Source: Mycobacterium xenopi (GTDB lineage Bacteria; Actinomycetota; Actinomycetes; Mycobacteriales; Mycobacteriaceae). From it: a DNA stretch of 64,000 nt. The notes beneath the pieces are model-generated. The model had not been told where the DNA came from and ran no database searches. It was given only the letters and a program-made list of their open reading frames with translations. A program made the translations under genes and the position numbers. The first letter of the stretch is position 1. Each line of letters starts with the position of its first letter. The stretch spans positions 1,922,001 to 1,986,000 of the forward strand of contig NZ_AP022314.1 in NCBI RefSeq assembly GCF_009936235.1, written 5' to 3'. This document shows, one piece after another, positions 9,590 to 17,993 of the stretch.

Positions 9590-10797
9590 TCAGCCGATCG
9601 GGAAGTGCTGGGTGATGACCCGGGCGATCTCGATGTAGAGCGGGATTCCGATGGTGACGTTGTAGGAAAACGTCAAGCCCAGCGACGCGGCCAGGGGAAG
9701 GGTTGGGCTTGCCTCGGGTATTGCGAGTCGCTGCACCGCGGGGACGGCGATGTAGGAGGCGGCGGCACAGAGCACCGCGAACAAGATGTACGTGCCCGGC
9801 TTGAAGTGGAAATGAGTGAGATGCGCGTAGGTATGGGCGGTGATGATCCCGAGTGTGGCGAACAGGTTGGGCGCCAGTAGACCGAACAGGATGAAACCGG
9901 GCCCGGCGGTTTTGAGGTCCTTCAACCGGCGAGACGCTGTCATGCCCATCTCCAGCAAGAACAGGCACAGCACACCCTGGAAGGCGGCCACGAACACGTT
10001 GTCGTCGTCGTGCACCACCTTCGGGCCCTGTAACCGGCTGATCAGCCCAATGATGATGCCGCCGAACAGCAGATAGAGGCCGGGGTTGAGCAAGACCTCT
10101 CTTAGCAGCTTGATCGTCCCGATGCCCTGTTCGGTGGCGGCGTCCTCGGGATGTTCCCGCAGCTCCAGGGACAGCTCCATCTCCTGCTCGATGCCTTGCT
10201 CACGGTCGCTGCCCAGATGTGTTCCCGGTGCTGGCCTGGTGGCCGCGCCCGGCCCCACCTTCGCCGCTACGTAACCGGGCTCATCGGGCATGGTCCCCGC
10301 CGCGTCCATCCCCGGTGTCGCAGGCGGGCCGCGAGATAGAGCGCCACCAGGCAGCCGGGCATCTCCATGACGGCCAGCATCACCGGCATGAAGCCGTTGA
10401 AGGCCATCCCCACCGTCGCAAGAACCCCCACGCAGGTGGCGAAGGTGCCCGCCGAGTCTGACCCGTAATAGCCGGCGACCGTGGCTTTGTCGATCCGCCG
10501 CATCTTTGTCATGCGGGTCAGCAGCAGGTAGGCCAGCAGACCGATCACGAAGTTCAAGACGAAACCCAAGACGATGAACCCGACGATGTTGCCGATGCTC
10601 GACGCGTGAATGGTGGCGAGCTCTTCACCGCCGTGCCAGCCGATGGCCAGCAGCAGATACATCGTCAGTCCCTGATAAATCACGTAGGGGAATTCGAACT
10701 CCACCTTCAGCAAGGGGATCAGGAACCCGAGATAGAAGAACAGCAGCAGCGGCTTGAAAAGGTTGTGAGTGAAGTTCTCCCAGAACTCCAGCAGCAT
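9590..10797 (-). pseudogene. sbtA: Second sbtA copy, frameshifted
   Basis: The same protein as the intact copy, read on the minus strand. It starts MLLEFWENFTHN with GAGGGACGAG before the ATG and ends QHFPIG. The frame breaks around 10310-10313, where a run of four Cs replaces the five Cs of the other copy. The two pieces are residues 1 to about 163, and the remainder. Apart from this base it looks intact, so either a recent mutation or a sequencing undercall explains it. If the base is restored, the genome has two working transporters differing in a few residues. Confidence 0.88.
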
Positions 10798-10798
10798 C
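9599..10798 (-). repeat. Direct repeat, copy B (sbtA duplication)
   Basis: Partner of 6422-7622 in direct orientation, offset 3177 bases at the left end. Recombination between the copies could delete or amplify the mbtI unit between them. Confidence 0.95.
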
Positions 10799-10936
10799 GA
10801 CTCGTCCCTCACCTCGACAACCGGGCCATCCCCAGCTTGGCGGCTAGGTGGGATCTGCTCCGTGAACGCGCCGAAAATGTCCGGTTACCAGATGCTCACA
10901 GCAGGGTCACCCGAGGTCAAGCCGTGATGTGAGGTT

Positions 10937-11857
10937 TCAGTTCGCCTCGGCCTCGGGCGAATTCGCCAGGTAGTCGGCGAGGATGCGACTGACCATCGAC
11001 TCGATCGTGGATTCGATCGACGACGCCAGGGTGGCGGCCACCGAGGCGACGGCCTGGGTTCGAAACCGCACCAGCATCGTGATCAGCTCGGCGATTTCGG
11101 TGTCGGGCGGCAGCGGCTCGCCGGGCTTGATTCGGCCGGCAACGTGTTCGGCGCCGGCGCGCACCAGCATCTCGCTGATCTGGTCGACCAGCGGAACGAT
11201 CTGCTCATGCAAATCGATCAGCTTGTCCAAGCTGACGCCGTAGCCGCGAATCTCGTTGAAAGCCTTGATCAATTTGGGTCGGGTGACCGTGGCTTTCGAG
11301 CCGTCGACCCGGACCACGCCCAGCTTCACCAGCCGGTCGAATGCGTCCGGGTTGTCGACCAGTCGGCGAGCGTCGGCGAGCGGCATGGCTTCGGGCTTCT
11401 CGGTGGCCCAGGTGCCTACGATCGCGGACTCCAGGCCAAGAACGTCGCCGAGATTTTTGCCTTCCTCCCAGGCGCTGAGCATTTCTCGCACGTGGGCGAT
11501 GGTGTATCCGCGGTCGAGCATCGAGGTGATCAACCGCAGCCGGGTCAGATGGGTGTCGTTGAACAACGCGATCCGGCCCACCCGCAGCGGCGGAGGCAAC
11601 AGGCCCCGGTCGCGATAGACCCTGATGTTGCGGGTGGTGGTGCCGGCCAGTCGGGCCAGATCGTCGATGCGGTATTCACCGGACACGGGCAGAGAATGCG
11701 GATGTCGCACCGCGGCATCGAAAAGCTGGGACACGGCAGATTCGATGAAATCCCGCGACTGTCGCCGTACTCGCCGGGGCGCGCGCCGCAGGCTGGCCAG
11801 CACTCCGGCGATGGTGCCGGTTTCCGCGCGCGGCGATCGGTCGGCAGCCATCATCAC
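10937..11857 (-). CDS. MerR-family transcriptional regulator
   Basis: About 306 residues. The winged-helix DNA-binding domain is at about residues 60-130, with YRIDDLARLAGTTTRNIRVYRDRGLLPPP and RLRLITSMLDRGYTIAHVREML, which are typical MerR helix-turn-helix and wing sequences. The C-terminal ~170 residues are helical, without the cysteine ligands of metal-sensing MerR proteins, so an organic ligand is more likely. The GTG begins immediately after the monooxygenase stop; two ATGs follow directly and could serve instead. It is the last gene of the run mbtA-mbtJ-SDR-ferritin-like-monooxygenase-regulator and probably controls those catabolic genes. Confidence 0.85.
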   Translation of the reverse strand: MMMAADRSPRAETGTIAGVLASLRRAPRRVRRQSRDFIESAVSQLFDAAVRHPHSLPVSGEYRIDDLARLAGTTTRNIRVYRDRGLLPPPLRVGRIALFNDTHLTRLRLITSMLDRGYTIAHVREMLSAWEEGKNLGDVLGLESAIVGTWATEKPEAMPLADARRLVDNPDAFDRLVKLGVVRVDGSKATVTRPKLIKAFNEIRGYGVSLDKLIDLHEQIVPLVDQISEMLVRAGAEHVAGRIKPGEPLPPDTEIAELITMLVRFRTQAVASVAATLASSIESTIESMVSRILADYLANSPEAEAN

Positions 11858-13354
11858 TCAGGCCGACGAGCTCACGGGGACATCGACACGGCGCGCAACC
11901 GCGTCGTAGTCGGCGAACCGGAAATCACGCATCTGTCGAAGATACTGGGTGGCGAACCCCGGATACATCGAGGCGTTGAATCCGTCCTTGGTCAGATACC
12001 AGCTGCGGCAACCCGACATCCAGGTCGTCTTGGTGAGCCGCTTTTGGATGCGCTGGTTGTGCTTGCGTTGGGCGTCGGCGCGCACGTCGAGATAGCGCAG
12101 GTTGTTGGCGAGGATCGTGGTGATGCCGCGCACCGCATACTCGAGCTGGCCTTCGATGTAGACCAGCAGCGAGTTGTGGCCGGGCCCGGAGTTCGGTCCA
12201 GTCATGATGAACAGGTTCGGGTAGCCGTGCACGTTGATGCTCTTGTAAGCCTTGGCGCCGTCGGCCCATTCGGCGTTCAGCGAGCGGCCACCCAGCCCGG
12301 TGACTGGAAACGGCGGCCCGGTCAGATGCACGTCGTAGCCGGTGGCGAACACGATGCAGTCCAGGTGGTGTTCGATGCCGTCGCTGGTGCGGATGCCGAC
12401 AGGGCTAAGAGTGGCGATCGGCCAGTCGATGAGCTTGCAGTTGTCGCGTTGCAGCGCTGGGTAGTAGTCGCTGGAGACCAGCATACGTTTGCACCCCGGC
12501 ACGAAGTCGGGAGTCAGTTGCCGGCGCAGCCACGGGTCTTTGACGGCCAGCCGCAGATGCGCCTTCCCCAGTCTCGCGACCAGCGAGGTCAGCGGTGTAT
12601 TCCACACTAGCGCTGTGGCGCTGGCCTCGTGCCCCCAAAACAGCGCTTGCCGGGTAAGCTTCTGTGCTGCAGGGACTTTGGCAAACAGTTCTTGCACTGG
12701 CTGCGGGGTGGGGAAGTCGAGGCGGGGCAATACCCAGCCCGGGGTGCGCTGGAACACCTTGACGAACTTCGCCTGCTTGACCAGTTCGGGGACGATCTGG
12801 ATAGCGCTGGCGCCGGTACCGATGACGCCGACCCGCTTGCCGGTGAAGTCGTAGTCATGGTCCCAGCGGGCGCTGTGGATCTTGTGGCCGCGATAGGAAT
12901 CGATGCCGCGGATGTCGGGGAAGCTGGCGTCGGACAGCGGCCCGGATGCCAACACGACGGTGCGTGCGCGAAATCGCTTGTTCTTGCTGGTGGTTGCGGT
13001 CCAGACACCGGCGTTTTCGTCGAACGACAACCCGTTGACGTTGTGGTCGAACCGGATATGGCGGTGCACGTCAAACCGGTTGGCCATGTCTTCGATGTGG
13101 CGGCGGATCTCGTCGGCGGGGGAGTAGCTCCGCGACCAGGTGGGGTTGGGGACGAAGGAGTAGGAGTACAACAGCGATGGGATATCGCAGCTGGCACCGG
13201 GATACGTGGTGTCGCGCCAGGTGCCGCCGACCCGGTCGCTGCGCTCGAGGATGAGGATGTCGTCGACACCGGCCTGCCTCAGCTTGATTGCAGCACCCAG
13301 CCCGGTGAAGCCGGCTCCGACGATCAGCGTCGCGTGAACGTGATTGGGTGCCAT
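11858..13354 (-). CDS. Flavin-containing Baeyer-Villiger-type monooxygenase
   Basis: A 498-residue FAD- and NADPH-dependent enzyme. GAGFTGLGAAIKL is the N-terminal FAD Rossmann motif. YRGHKIHSARWDHD matches the Baeyer-Villiger fingerprint FxGxxxHxxxW(P/D). GVIGTGASAIQI is the NADPH Rossmann motif, and VFATGYDVH is the late ATG motif. The family oxidises ketones to esters, or S/N atoms; EthA and MymA are mycobacterial relatives. Substrate is unknown. It lies four bases after the ferritin-like gene and abuts the MerR gene, so all are probably cotranscribed. Confidence 0.9.
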   Translation of the reverse strand: MAPNHVHATLIVGAGFTGLGAAIKLRQAGVDDILILERSDRVGGTWRDTTYPGASCDIPSLLYSYSFVPNPTWSRSYSPADEIRRHIEDMANRFDVHRHIRFDHNVNGLSFDENAGVWTATTSKNKRFRARTVVLASGPLSDASFPDIRGIDSYRGHKIHSARWDHDYDFTGKRVGVIGTGASAIQIVPELVKQAKFVKVFQRTPGWVLPRLDFPTPQPVQELFAKVPAAQKLTRQALFWGHEASATALVWNTPLTSLVARLGKAHLRLAVKDPWLRRQLTPDFVPGCKRMLVSSDYYPALQRDNCKLIDWPIATLSPVGIRTSDGIEHHLDCIVFATGYDVHLTGPPFPVTGLGGRSLNAEWADGAKAYKSINVHGYPNLFIMTGPNSGPGHNSLLVYIEGQLEYAVRGITTILANNLRYLDVRADAQRKHNQRIQKRLTKTTWMSGCRSWYLTKDGFNASMYPGFATQYLRQMRDFRFADYDAVARRVDVPVSSSA

Positions 13355-13358
13355 GGGT

Positions 13359-14279
13359 TTAGGCCGCCGGTTCGTGGGTGAGCTCGTTGAACCAGCTGGG
13401 CACCGGTTTGAGCAACGGTTTGGGATAGAAGTCAGACAGCCGCACCATCGTATTGGCCAGCAGGTGGTACGGGTGGCGCGGGTTCACCACCATCGCGGCG
13501 TGCCGTTTGAGCACCTGGTAGGTCGGTACCCGTGTGGTGAAATCACCGCGCTCGCCGAGTTGTTTGAACCGCTTGACCGCGTTGTAGAGCCGCTCAGGCT
13601 CCATGCCCATGTCGGCGAGTTCATTGCGCACCCGGTTTAGCAGCGGCAAATACATCAACGCCCCGATGATCAATCCCGGTGAGGCGATGTTGCCGATGAA
13701 CTCGATGGCCAGTTTGCGCGCCTTGGCGTGGCCGATCATGTTGAGCACCTCGAAGTCGACGGCGAGGTGGCGGGATTCGTCGTTGTTGATTTTCTCGAAT
13801 ACCTGATGGCATACCGGGTCTTCGACCTCATCGAGCAGGAATTTCAGCAGGGCCCCGTCCAGCGCCACCTCCAGCATCGGGATGACCGTGCCTAGGATCG
13901 ACAGCGACATCCCATCGGCGTAGGTGTCCAACCACTGCATGGCCAGCCGGATGTTGACGTTGGGTTCAGGCATCTCGCCGTCGTCGAGCATCCCCCAGCG
14001 CTTCATCAGCGCCAGCTCGGCGTTAGCGTGCCGCTGTTCCTCGGCGTGGAAATAGCGGTAGATCTCGGCCACGGTGGGAGTTGGTGCTTTCTTGGCCAGC
14101 GCCGCAAATCCGCGCGCGCCGATATTCTCGATCCAGCACAGGTCGGCCATGAAGGCCTTGAGCTTGGGCCGGAAGTCGTCGCGGATCGTCTCGGCGCCCG
14201 GCGCATCCCATTCGATGTCGGCGAGCGCCCACTGCCGGTCTTTGATTTTGGCGAGCATAACGTCCATGTCGATAGTCAT
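13359..14279 (-). CDS. Ferritin-like diiron protein (annotated elsewhere as metal-dependent hydrolase)
   Basis: A 306-residue, mostly helical protein with two widely spaced EExxH-type motifs: HAEEQRHANAE near residue 90 and NDESRHLAVDFEV near residue 168. These would supply the glutamate/histidine ligands of a diiron centre. Proteins of this type are often named predicted metal-dependent hydrolase (PF10118), but the motif pattern suggests an oxidase or oxygenase. It sits between an SDR and a Baeyer-Villiger-type monooxygenase, which suggests a joint oxidative pathway. Hydrophobic stretches near residues 120-150 and 185-205 may contact membrane. Function is inferred from motifs only. Confidence 0.7.
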   Translation of the reverse strand: MTIDMDVMLAKIKDRQWALADIEWDAPGAETIRDDFRPKLKAFMADLCWIENIGARGFAALAKKAPTPTVAEIYRYFHAEEQRHANAELALMKRWGMLDDGEMPEPNVNIRLAMQWLDTYADGMSLSILGTVIPMLEVALDGALLKFLLDEVEDPVCHQVFEKINNDESRHLAVDFEVLNMIGHAKARKLAIEFIGNIASPGLIIGALMYLPLLNRVRNELADMGMEPERLYNAVKRFKQLGERGDFTTRVPTYQVLKRHAAMVVNPRHPYHLLANTMVRLSDFYPKPLLKPVPSWFNELTHEPAA

Positions 14280-14301
14280 GTGCGCACTCCCTACGTGTTG
14301 C

Positions 14302-15153
14302 CTAATCCCCGAGCGGGGTGATCCGAGATACCACGCCGATCGTGCGGGTATAAGCCGTCGGCGCTAAACGTTTGATGTTCCAGCCGATCTTGGCGTCGAG
14401 TTGCGGCATGCAATAAAGGTCGCCGCGGTCGTTGGCATCCAGGCATGCCCGTGCGACCTGGTCGGCCGAAATCCCGGTCCAGCGCATCAATTTCGACGCA
14501 AGTTTGGCGCTTTCTGGGCTGATGCGCCCAGAGTCGACGATGTTGGTCTTGACGAATGTGGGGCACAACACCGTGACAGTGATTCCGGTGCCGGCCAATT
14601 CGGCGGCCAGGGTTTCCGACAGCGACAGCACGCCGGCCTTGCTGACGTTGTAGGCGGCCATGCCGGGCGCCGCGCCGAAGGCCGCGGCAGAGGCAACGTT
14701 GATGATGCCGCGCGGGGGACCAGAAGGCCCGGCCTCGCGCAGGATCGGGGTGAACACGTGACAGCCGTGGATGGGCCCCCACAGGTTGACGCCTAGTGTC
14801 CAGCGCCAATCCTCAAGGGAGGCTTCGCCGATGGGCGCGCCGCCGGCTCCGACACCGGCGTTGTTGACCACCAGTGTGGGGGCAGCCCCGAACCAGGACT
14901 GGGACTGGTCGGCGAGTTGACGCACGTCGTCGAACTCGGACACGTCGCAGCCGATGGCGAGAGCTTTACCGCCTTGGCCGGCAATGGTTTCCGCGGTCTT
15001 GGTGGCCGCGGCTTCGTCGATGTCGCTGCACACCACAGCACCGCCGCGGCGCGCCAGTTCGACGGCGAATGCGGCGCCGATACCGCTGCCGGCGCCGGTC
15101 ACCACCGCCGACGCCCCGTGGGTCGTCTTCTTCCTGGTGAAAAGCCCGAGCAT
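14302..15153 (-). CDS. Short-chain dehydrogenase/reductase
   Basis: A classical SDR of 283 residues. The NAD(P)-binding motif TGAGSGIG is near residue 20, NNAG near 94, the catalytic serine in NVASAAAFG, and YNVSK (YxxxK) near 167. It is cytoplasmic and converts an alcohol/ketone pair of unknown identity. The ATG lies two bases after the mbtJ stop, so it is likely translated from the same message. Pairing with a Baeyer-Villiger-type monooxygenase is common: the SDR makes the ketone that the monooxygenase oxidises. That pairing is inference here. Confidence 0.9.
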   Translation of the reverse strand: MLGLFTRKKTTHGASAVVTGAGSGIGAAFAVELARRGGAVVCSDIDEAAATKTAETIAGQGGKALAIGCDVSEFDDVRQLADQSQSWFGAAPTLVVNNAGVGAGGAPIGEASLEDWRWTLGVNLWGPIHGCHVFTPILREAGPSGPPRGIINVASAAAFGAAPGMAAYNVSKAGVLSLSETLAAELAGTGITVTVLCPTFVKTNIVDSGRISPESAKLASKLMRWTGISADQVARACLDANDRGDLYCMPQLDAKIGWNIKRLAPTAYTRTIGVVSRITPLGD

Positions 15154-15155
15154 GC

Positions 15156-16145
15156 TTAACCCGCCTTCTCAGCCGCGTGAGATCCGCGGGCCGCCAACGC
15201 AGTTGCAATAAACTGCGCCGCATAAGCCATCGCCCTGTCGGCTTCCGGCGACAGTCGTGGCAGCGCTTGGAAGACGTGGACCTGGTCGGGCCACACCTGC
15301 AGGTCGCAACTGCCGCCGGCAGCGCGGATGTCGTCGGCCAGCCGGCGGGCATCCTCGGCCAGCATCTCGGCCCCACCCGCTTGGATCAATGTCGGGGGCA
15401 GAGGCGGCCCGCCGGCGACGTCGAGCTTGAGCCGCGGGTGGGCGGGATCGACTCCGCGGCTGTACAGCCCGACCAGTCGGGCGGCGTCGGCTACCCGGAT
15501 CGCCGGATCGCGGCGCTCCTGCTCACGTCGAAGGGCGAGGCTGAACGTCAGGTCGACCAACGGCGAGAACAACACCAGCGCCGCAGGATGTGCCGCAGCG
15601 ACTTCGGCCTGCAGGAGCAAATCCACCGCCAAATGCCCACCAGCCGAATCACCGGCGACCACAAGCCTTTTCGGTGCTACGCCAGCGCTTGTCACCAGCC
15701 AATCCCAGCCCGCGCGCACGTCGTCGGCCGCAGTGGGAAAGCGGTACCGCGGCGCCAGCCGGTAATCGACACAAAACACCGGCAAGCCGGTCAGGCTGGA
15801 CAGCCACGACGTCAACCGTCGGTGCGTGCGCGGCGAGCACAGCGCAAAGCCGCTACCGTGCACGAAATAGACCCCGGCGTCGACGCGTTGAACGCCCGGC
15901 CCGCGCACCCATTCGCCGACCACCCGGCGCCCGTCGAGAAGCCTCGAGTCGACGTGCTCAACCCTGGTGCCTGCCAGCGAGGGACCGAAGAGATCCATGA
16001 TCCGGGCGACGATCTGGCGTGACGCCCATAGACCCCAGGCTTTTTCGGGCGGCAGCACCGCGCTGATCTGGCGCAGTGTCAGCGCGCTCACGGCAGCCGC
16101 ACCGCGTGATCGCAGCGAGCCCCGCACGGGGGTCGCGTCATCCAC
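15156..16145 (-). CDS. mbtJ: Alpha/beta hydrolase MbtJ (acetyl-hydrolase type)
   Basis: A 329-residue HSL-family esterase. VHGSGFALC carries the oxyanion-hole HGxGF motif (HGSG rather than HGGG), GDSAGG near residue 172 the nucleophilic serine, and the C-terminal DQVHVFQ the catalytic histidine. In M. tuberculosis the equivalent gene (mbtJ, also called lipK) adjoins mbtA; its exact role in mycobactin metabolism is not settled. It starts with GTG 63 bases after the mbtA stop, same strand, so it is probably under the iron-regulated mbtA promoter. Confidence 0.9.
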   Translation of the reverse strand: MDDATPVRGSLRSRGAAAVSALTLRQISAVLPPEKAWGLWASRQIVARIMDLFGPSLAGTRVEHVDSRLLDGRRVVGEWVRGPGVQRVDAGVYFVHGSGFALCSPRTHRRLTSWLSSLTGLPVFCVDYRLAPRYRFPTAADDVRAGWDWLVTSAGVAPKRLVVAGDSAGGHLAVDLLLQAEVAAAHPAALVLFSPLVDLTFSLALRREQERRDPAIRVADAARLVGLYSRGVDPAHPRLKLDVAGGPPLPPTLIQAGGAEMLAEDARRLADDIRAAGGSCDLQVWPDQVHVFQALPRLSPEADRAMAYAAQFIATALAARGSHAAEKAG

Positions 16146-16208
16146 GCGAATTAGTCAACAGCAAATGACGACATTAGTCAATGGCACTATAACCTCGGCA
16201 GGCGGCCC

Positions 16209-17831
16209 CTAAGGCGCGTTGTGCTCAGAGGCCAACCGGGCGATCGCCGACTTGTCGACCTTGCCGACCGCCGTGGTGGGCAGCGCCGGCACTGGAACCA
16301 AGACGTCGGGGCGAGCGTGCACGGCGACCCCGTGCTGGTCGAGGTAGCGGTTGAGCTCCGCCAGCGTCACCGGTTGCCCCGCGAATACGACGGCGGCGCA
16401 GATCTTTTCACCGAGGTAGCGGTCGGGCAGTGGTGCCGCTGCTGCCGAAACAATTGCCGGGTGGGTGAGCAGATGCTCTTCTACCTCCTGGGCGGCGACG
16501 GTCTCACCGCCGCGATGGATGACGTCCTTGACGCGCCCGGTCACCTGTAGATAGCCGTTGGCCAGCCGGCGGACCAGGTCGCCGGTGCGGTAGAAGCCGT
16601 CCGGGTCGAAGCAGCGCCGGTTGTCGTGCTCGGCGCCGAAGTAGCCGTTGAGCGTGTAAGGGCCCCGCACCAGCAGTTCGCCTTCGACGCCGGGTGCCAC
16701 CGGCTGGCCGGCATCGTCGAGGATGCGCAGCTCGTCGTCAGCACACATCGGCCGTCCCTGCGTGTGGTCGACAAGGGCGGGTGGATCGTCGAGGCGGGTG
16801 TAGCTCAGCAGCCCCTCCGCCATGCCGTAGACCTGCTGCAGCCCCGGTGTCAGCGCTTCACGGATCCGCCGAGCATCCCCGGCATCCAGTCTGGCGCCAC
16901 CAACCTGCAAGAGCCGCAAGGTTTTCGGCGTTACAGGCTCCCAATCGCAGGCTTGCGCCCACAGCGTGGCCAACGAGGGCACCAACGCGGTGACGGTGAC
17001 GCCGTGGCGTGCGATGACAGCGAAGGCCGATTCGGGACTGGGGTCGGTGGTAAATACCGTCGCAGCACCGGCCGTCATCGCTCCCAGCACGCCGGGGCAG
17101 GCCAGCGGGAAGTTGTGGGCCGCCGGCAGCACCACCAGGTAGACGTCATCGGCGGACAGCCGGCAGAGCGCGGCGCTGGCCGCCGCGTTGTACACGTAAT
17201 CGTCGTGGGTGCGGGGGATGAGTTTGGGCAGCCCGGTCGTGCCGCCCGAAACCAGCAGCAACGCCGGAGACCCCGGGTCCGCTGCGGGCATGGGCGGGGG
17301 CGGCGCGGATGTGCCGCACACCTGTGACCACGACTCGAAGAGCCCGGGTTCGCCGTCGACGACGACATGCTGCAGCGTGGGATGATCACGCACAACAGAG
17401 CGCGCCATCGCGCGGTAGTCGAATCCGTTTGCGGCATCGGCGATGAGCAATGCTCGGGCCTTGCTGACCACGGCGAAGTGCCCGATCTCGGCGGCGCGGT
17501 GCCCCGGCAGGCACATCACCGGGATCGCGCCGGCCCGCAACAGCCCGAATAGCGCCACGGTGAACTCGGTGGTGTTCGGCAACTGCAGCAGCACCCGATC
17601 ACCGGGCGCAATGCCGAGCGCCCGCAGCCCTGCGGCCGCACGATCGGCCCGCGCGTCAAGCTCGGCGAAGCTGAGGCGGCGGCCGCGCCCGTCAAGCACC
17701 GCCGGACGATCAGGCCAGCAGCGTGCCGCTTCGGTCAAGATCGAGCCGACGGTCCGCCCGGTCCAGTAACCGGCGGAGCGGTAACGCGCGGCCCGGTCGG
17801 CGGGAAACGGCACAAAACCTTCCAGGTTCAC
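16209..17831 (-). CDS. mbtA: Salicyl-AMP ligase MbtA
   Basis: Salicylate-activating adenylating enzyme, 540 residues. It makes salicyl-AMP and loads it on the N-terminal carrier domain of MbtB. Motifs: SGGTTGLPKLIPRTH (A3), YGMAEGLLSYTR (A5), [11 protein letters not shown] (A7), GRVKDVIHRGGETV (A8) and TTAVGKVDK with the A10 lysine. The family start GFVPFPADRAA follows directly after the chosen GTG, which has GAGGGAG about 12 bases upstream. The frame is open further upstream without a better start. It is divergent from mbtB across a 162-base region with an IdeR-like box. Confidence 0.95.
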   Translation of the reverse strand: MNLEGFVPFPADRAARYRSAGYWTGRTVGSILTEAARCWPDRPAVLDGRGRRLSFAELDARADRAAAGLRALGIAPGDRVLLQLPNTTEFTVALFGLLRAGAIPVMCLPGHRAAEIGHFAVVSKARALLIADAANGFDYRAMARSVVRDHPTLQHVVVDGEPGLFESWSQVCGTSAPPPPMPAADPGSPALLLVSGGTTGLPKLIPRTHDDYVYNAAASAALCRLSADDVYLVVLPAAHNFPLACPGVLGAMTAGAATVFTTDPSPESAFAVIARHGVTVTALVPSLATLWAQACDWEPVTPKTLRLLQVGGARLDAGDARRIREALTPGLQQVYGMAEGLLSYTRLDDPPALVDHTQGRPMCADDELRILDDAGQPVAPGVEGELLVRGPYTLNGYFGAEHDNRRCFDPDGFYRTGDLVRRLANGYLQVTGRVKDVIHRGGETVAAQEVEEHLLTHPAIVSAAAAPLPDRYLGEKICAAVVFAGQPVTLAELNRYLDQHGVAVHARPDVLVPVPALPTTAVGKVDKSAIARLASEHNAP

Positions 17832-17907
17832 CGGCGGGTGGCTCCCTCGTTGGGAAACGGCGTTGCGGTCACGCGGATGCTCGCACCTGAGCGAGACCCT
17901 ATCCAAA

Positions 17908-17926
17908 TTAGGGCAGCCTGTGCTAA
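17908..17926 (+). promoter_or_regulatory. IdeR-like iron box between mbtA and mbtB
   Basis: Thirteen of 19 positions match the IdeR consensus, with intact outer arms TTAGG and CTAA. It sits 67 bases before the mbtB start and 76 before the mbtA start, placed to control both divergent operons. I saw only one such box here. Confidence 0.75.
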
Positions 17927-17993
17927 CTAATAGGGACACGCGTGGCGAAGGTAGGTGTGCCGGCGTGTGCGCTAGTTCACAAAGGAGGCGTTC

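Noticed and set aside
10937..17831. A horizontally acquired island between mbtI and mbtA
   Set aside because: No integrase, transposase, tRNA, or inverted repeats are seen, and base composition by eye resembles the surroundings. Insertion by ordinary rearrangement is equally likely.
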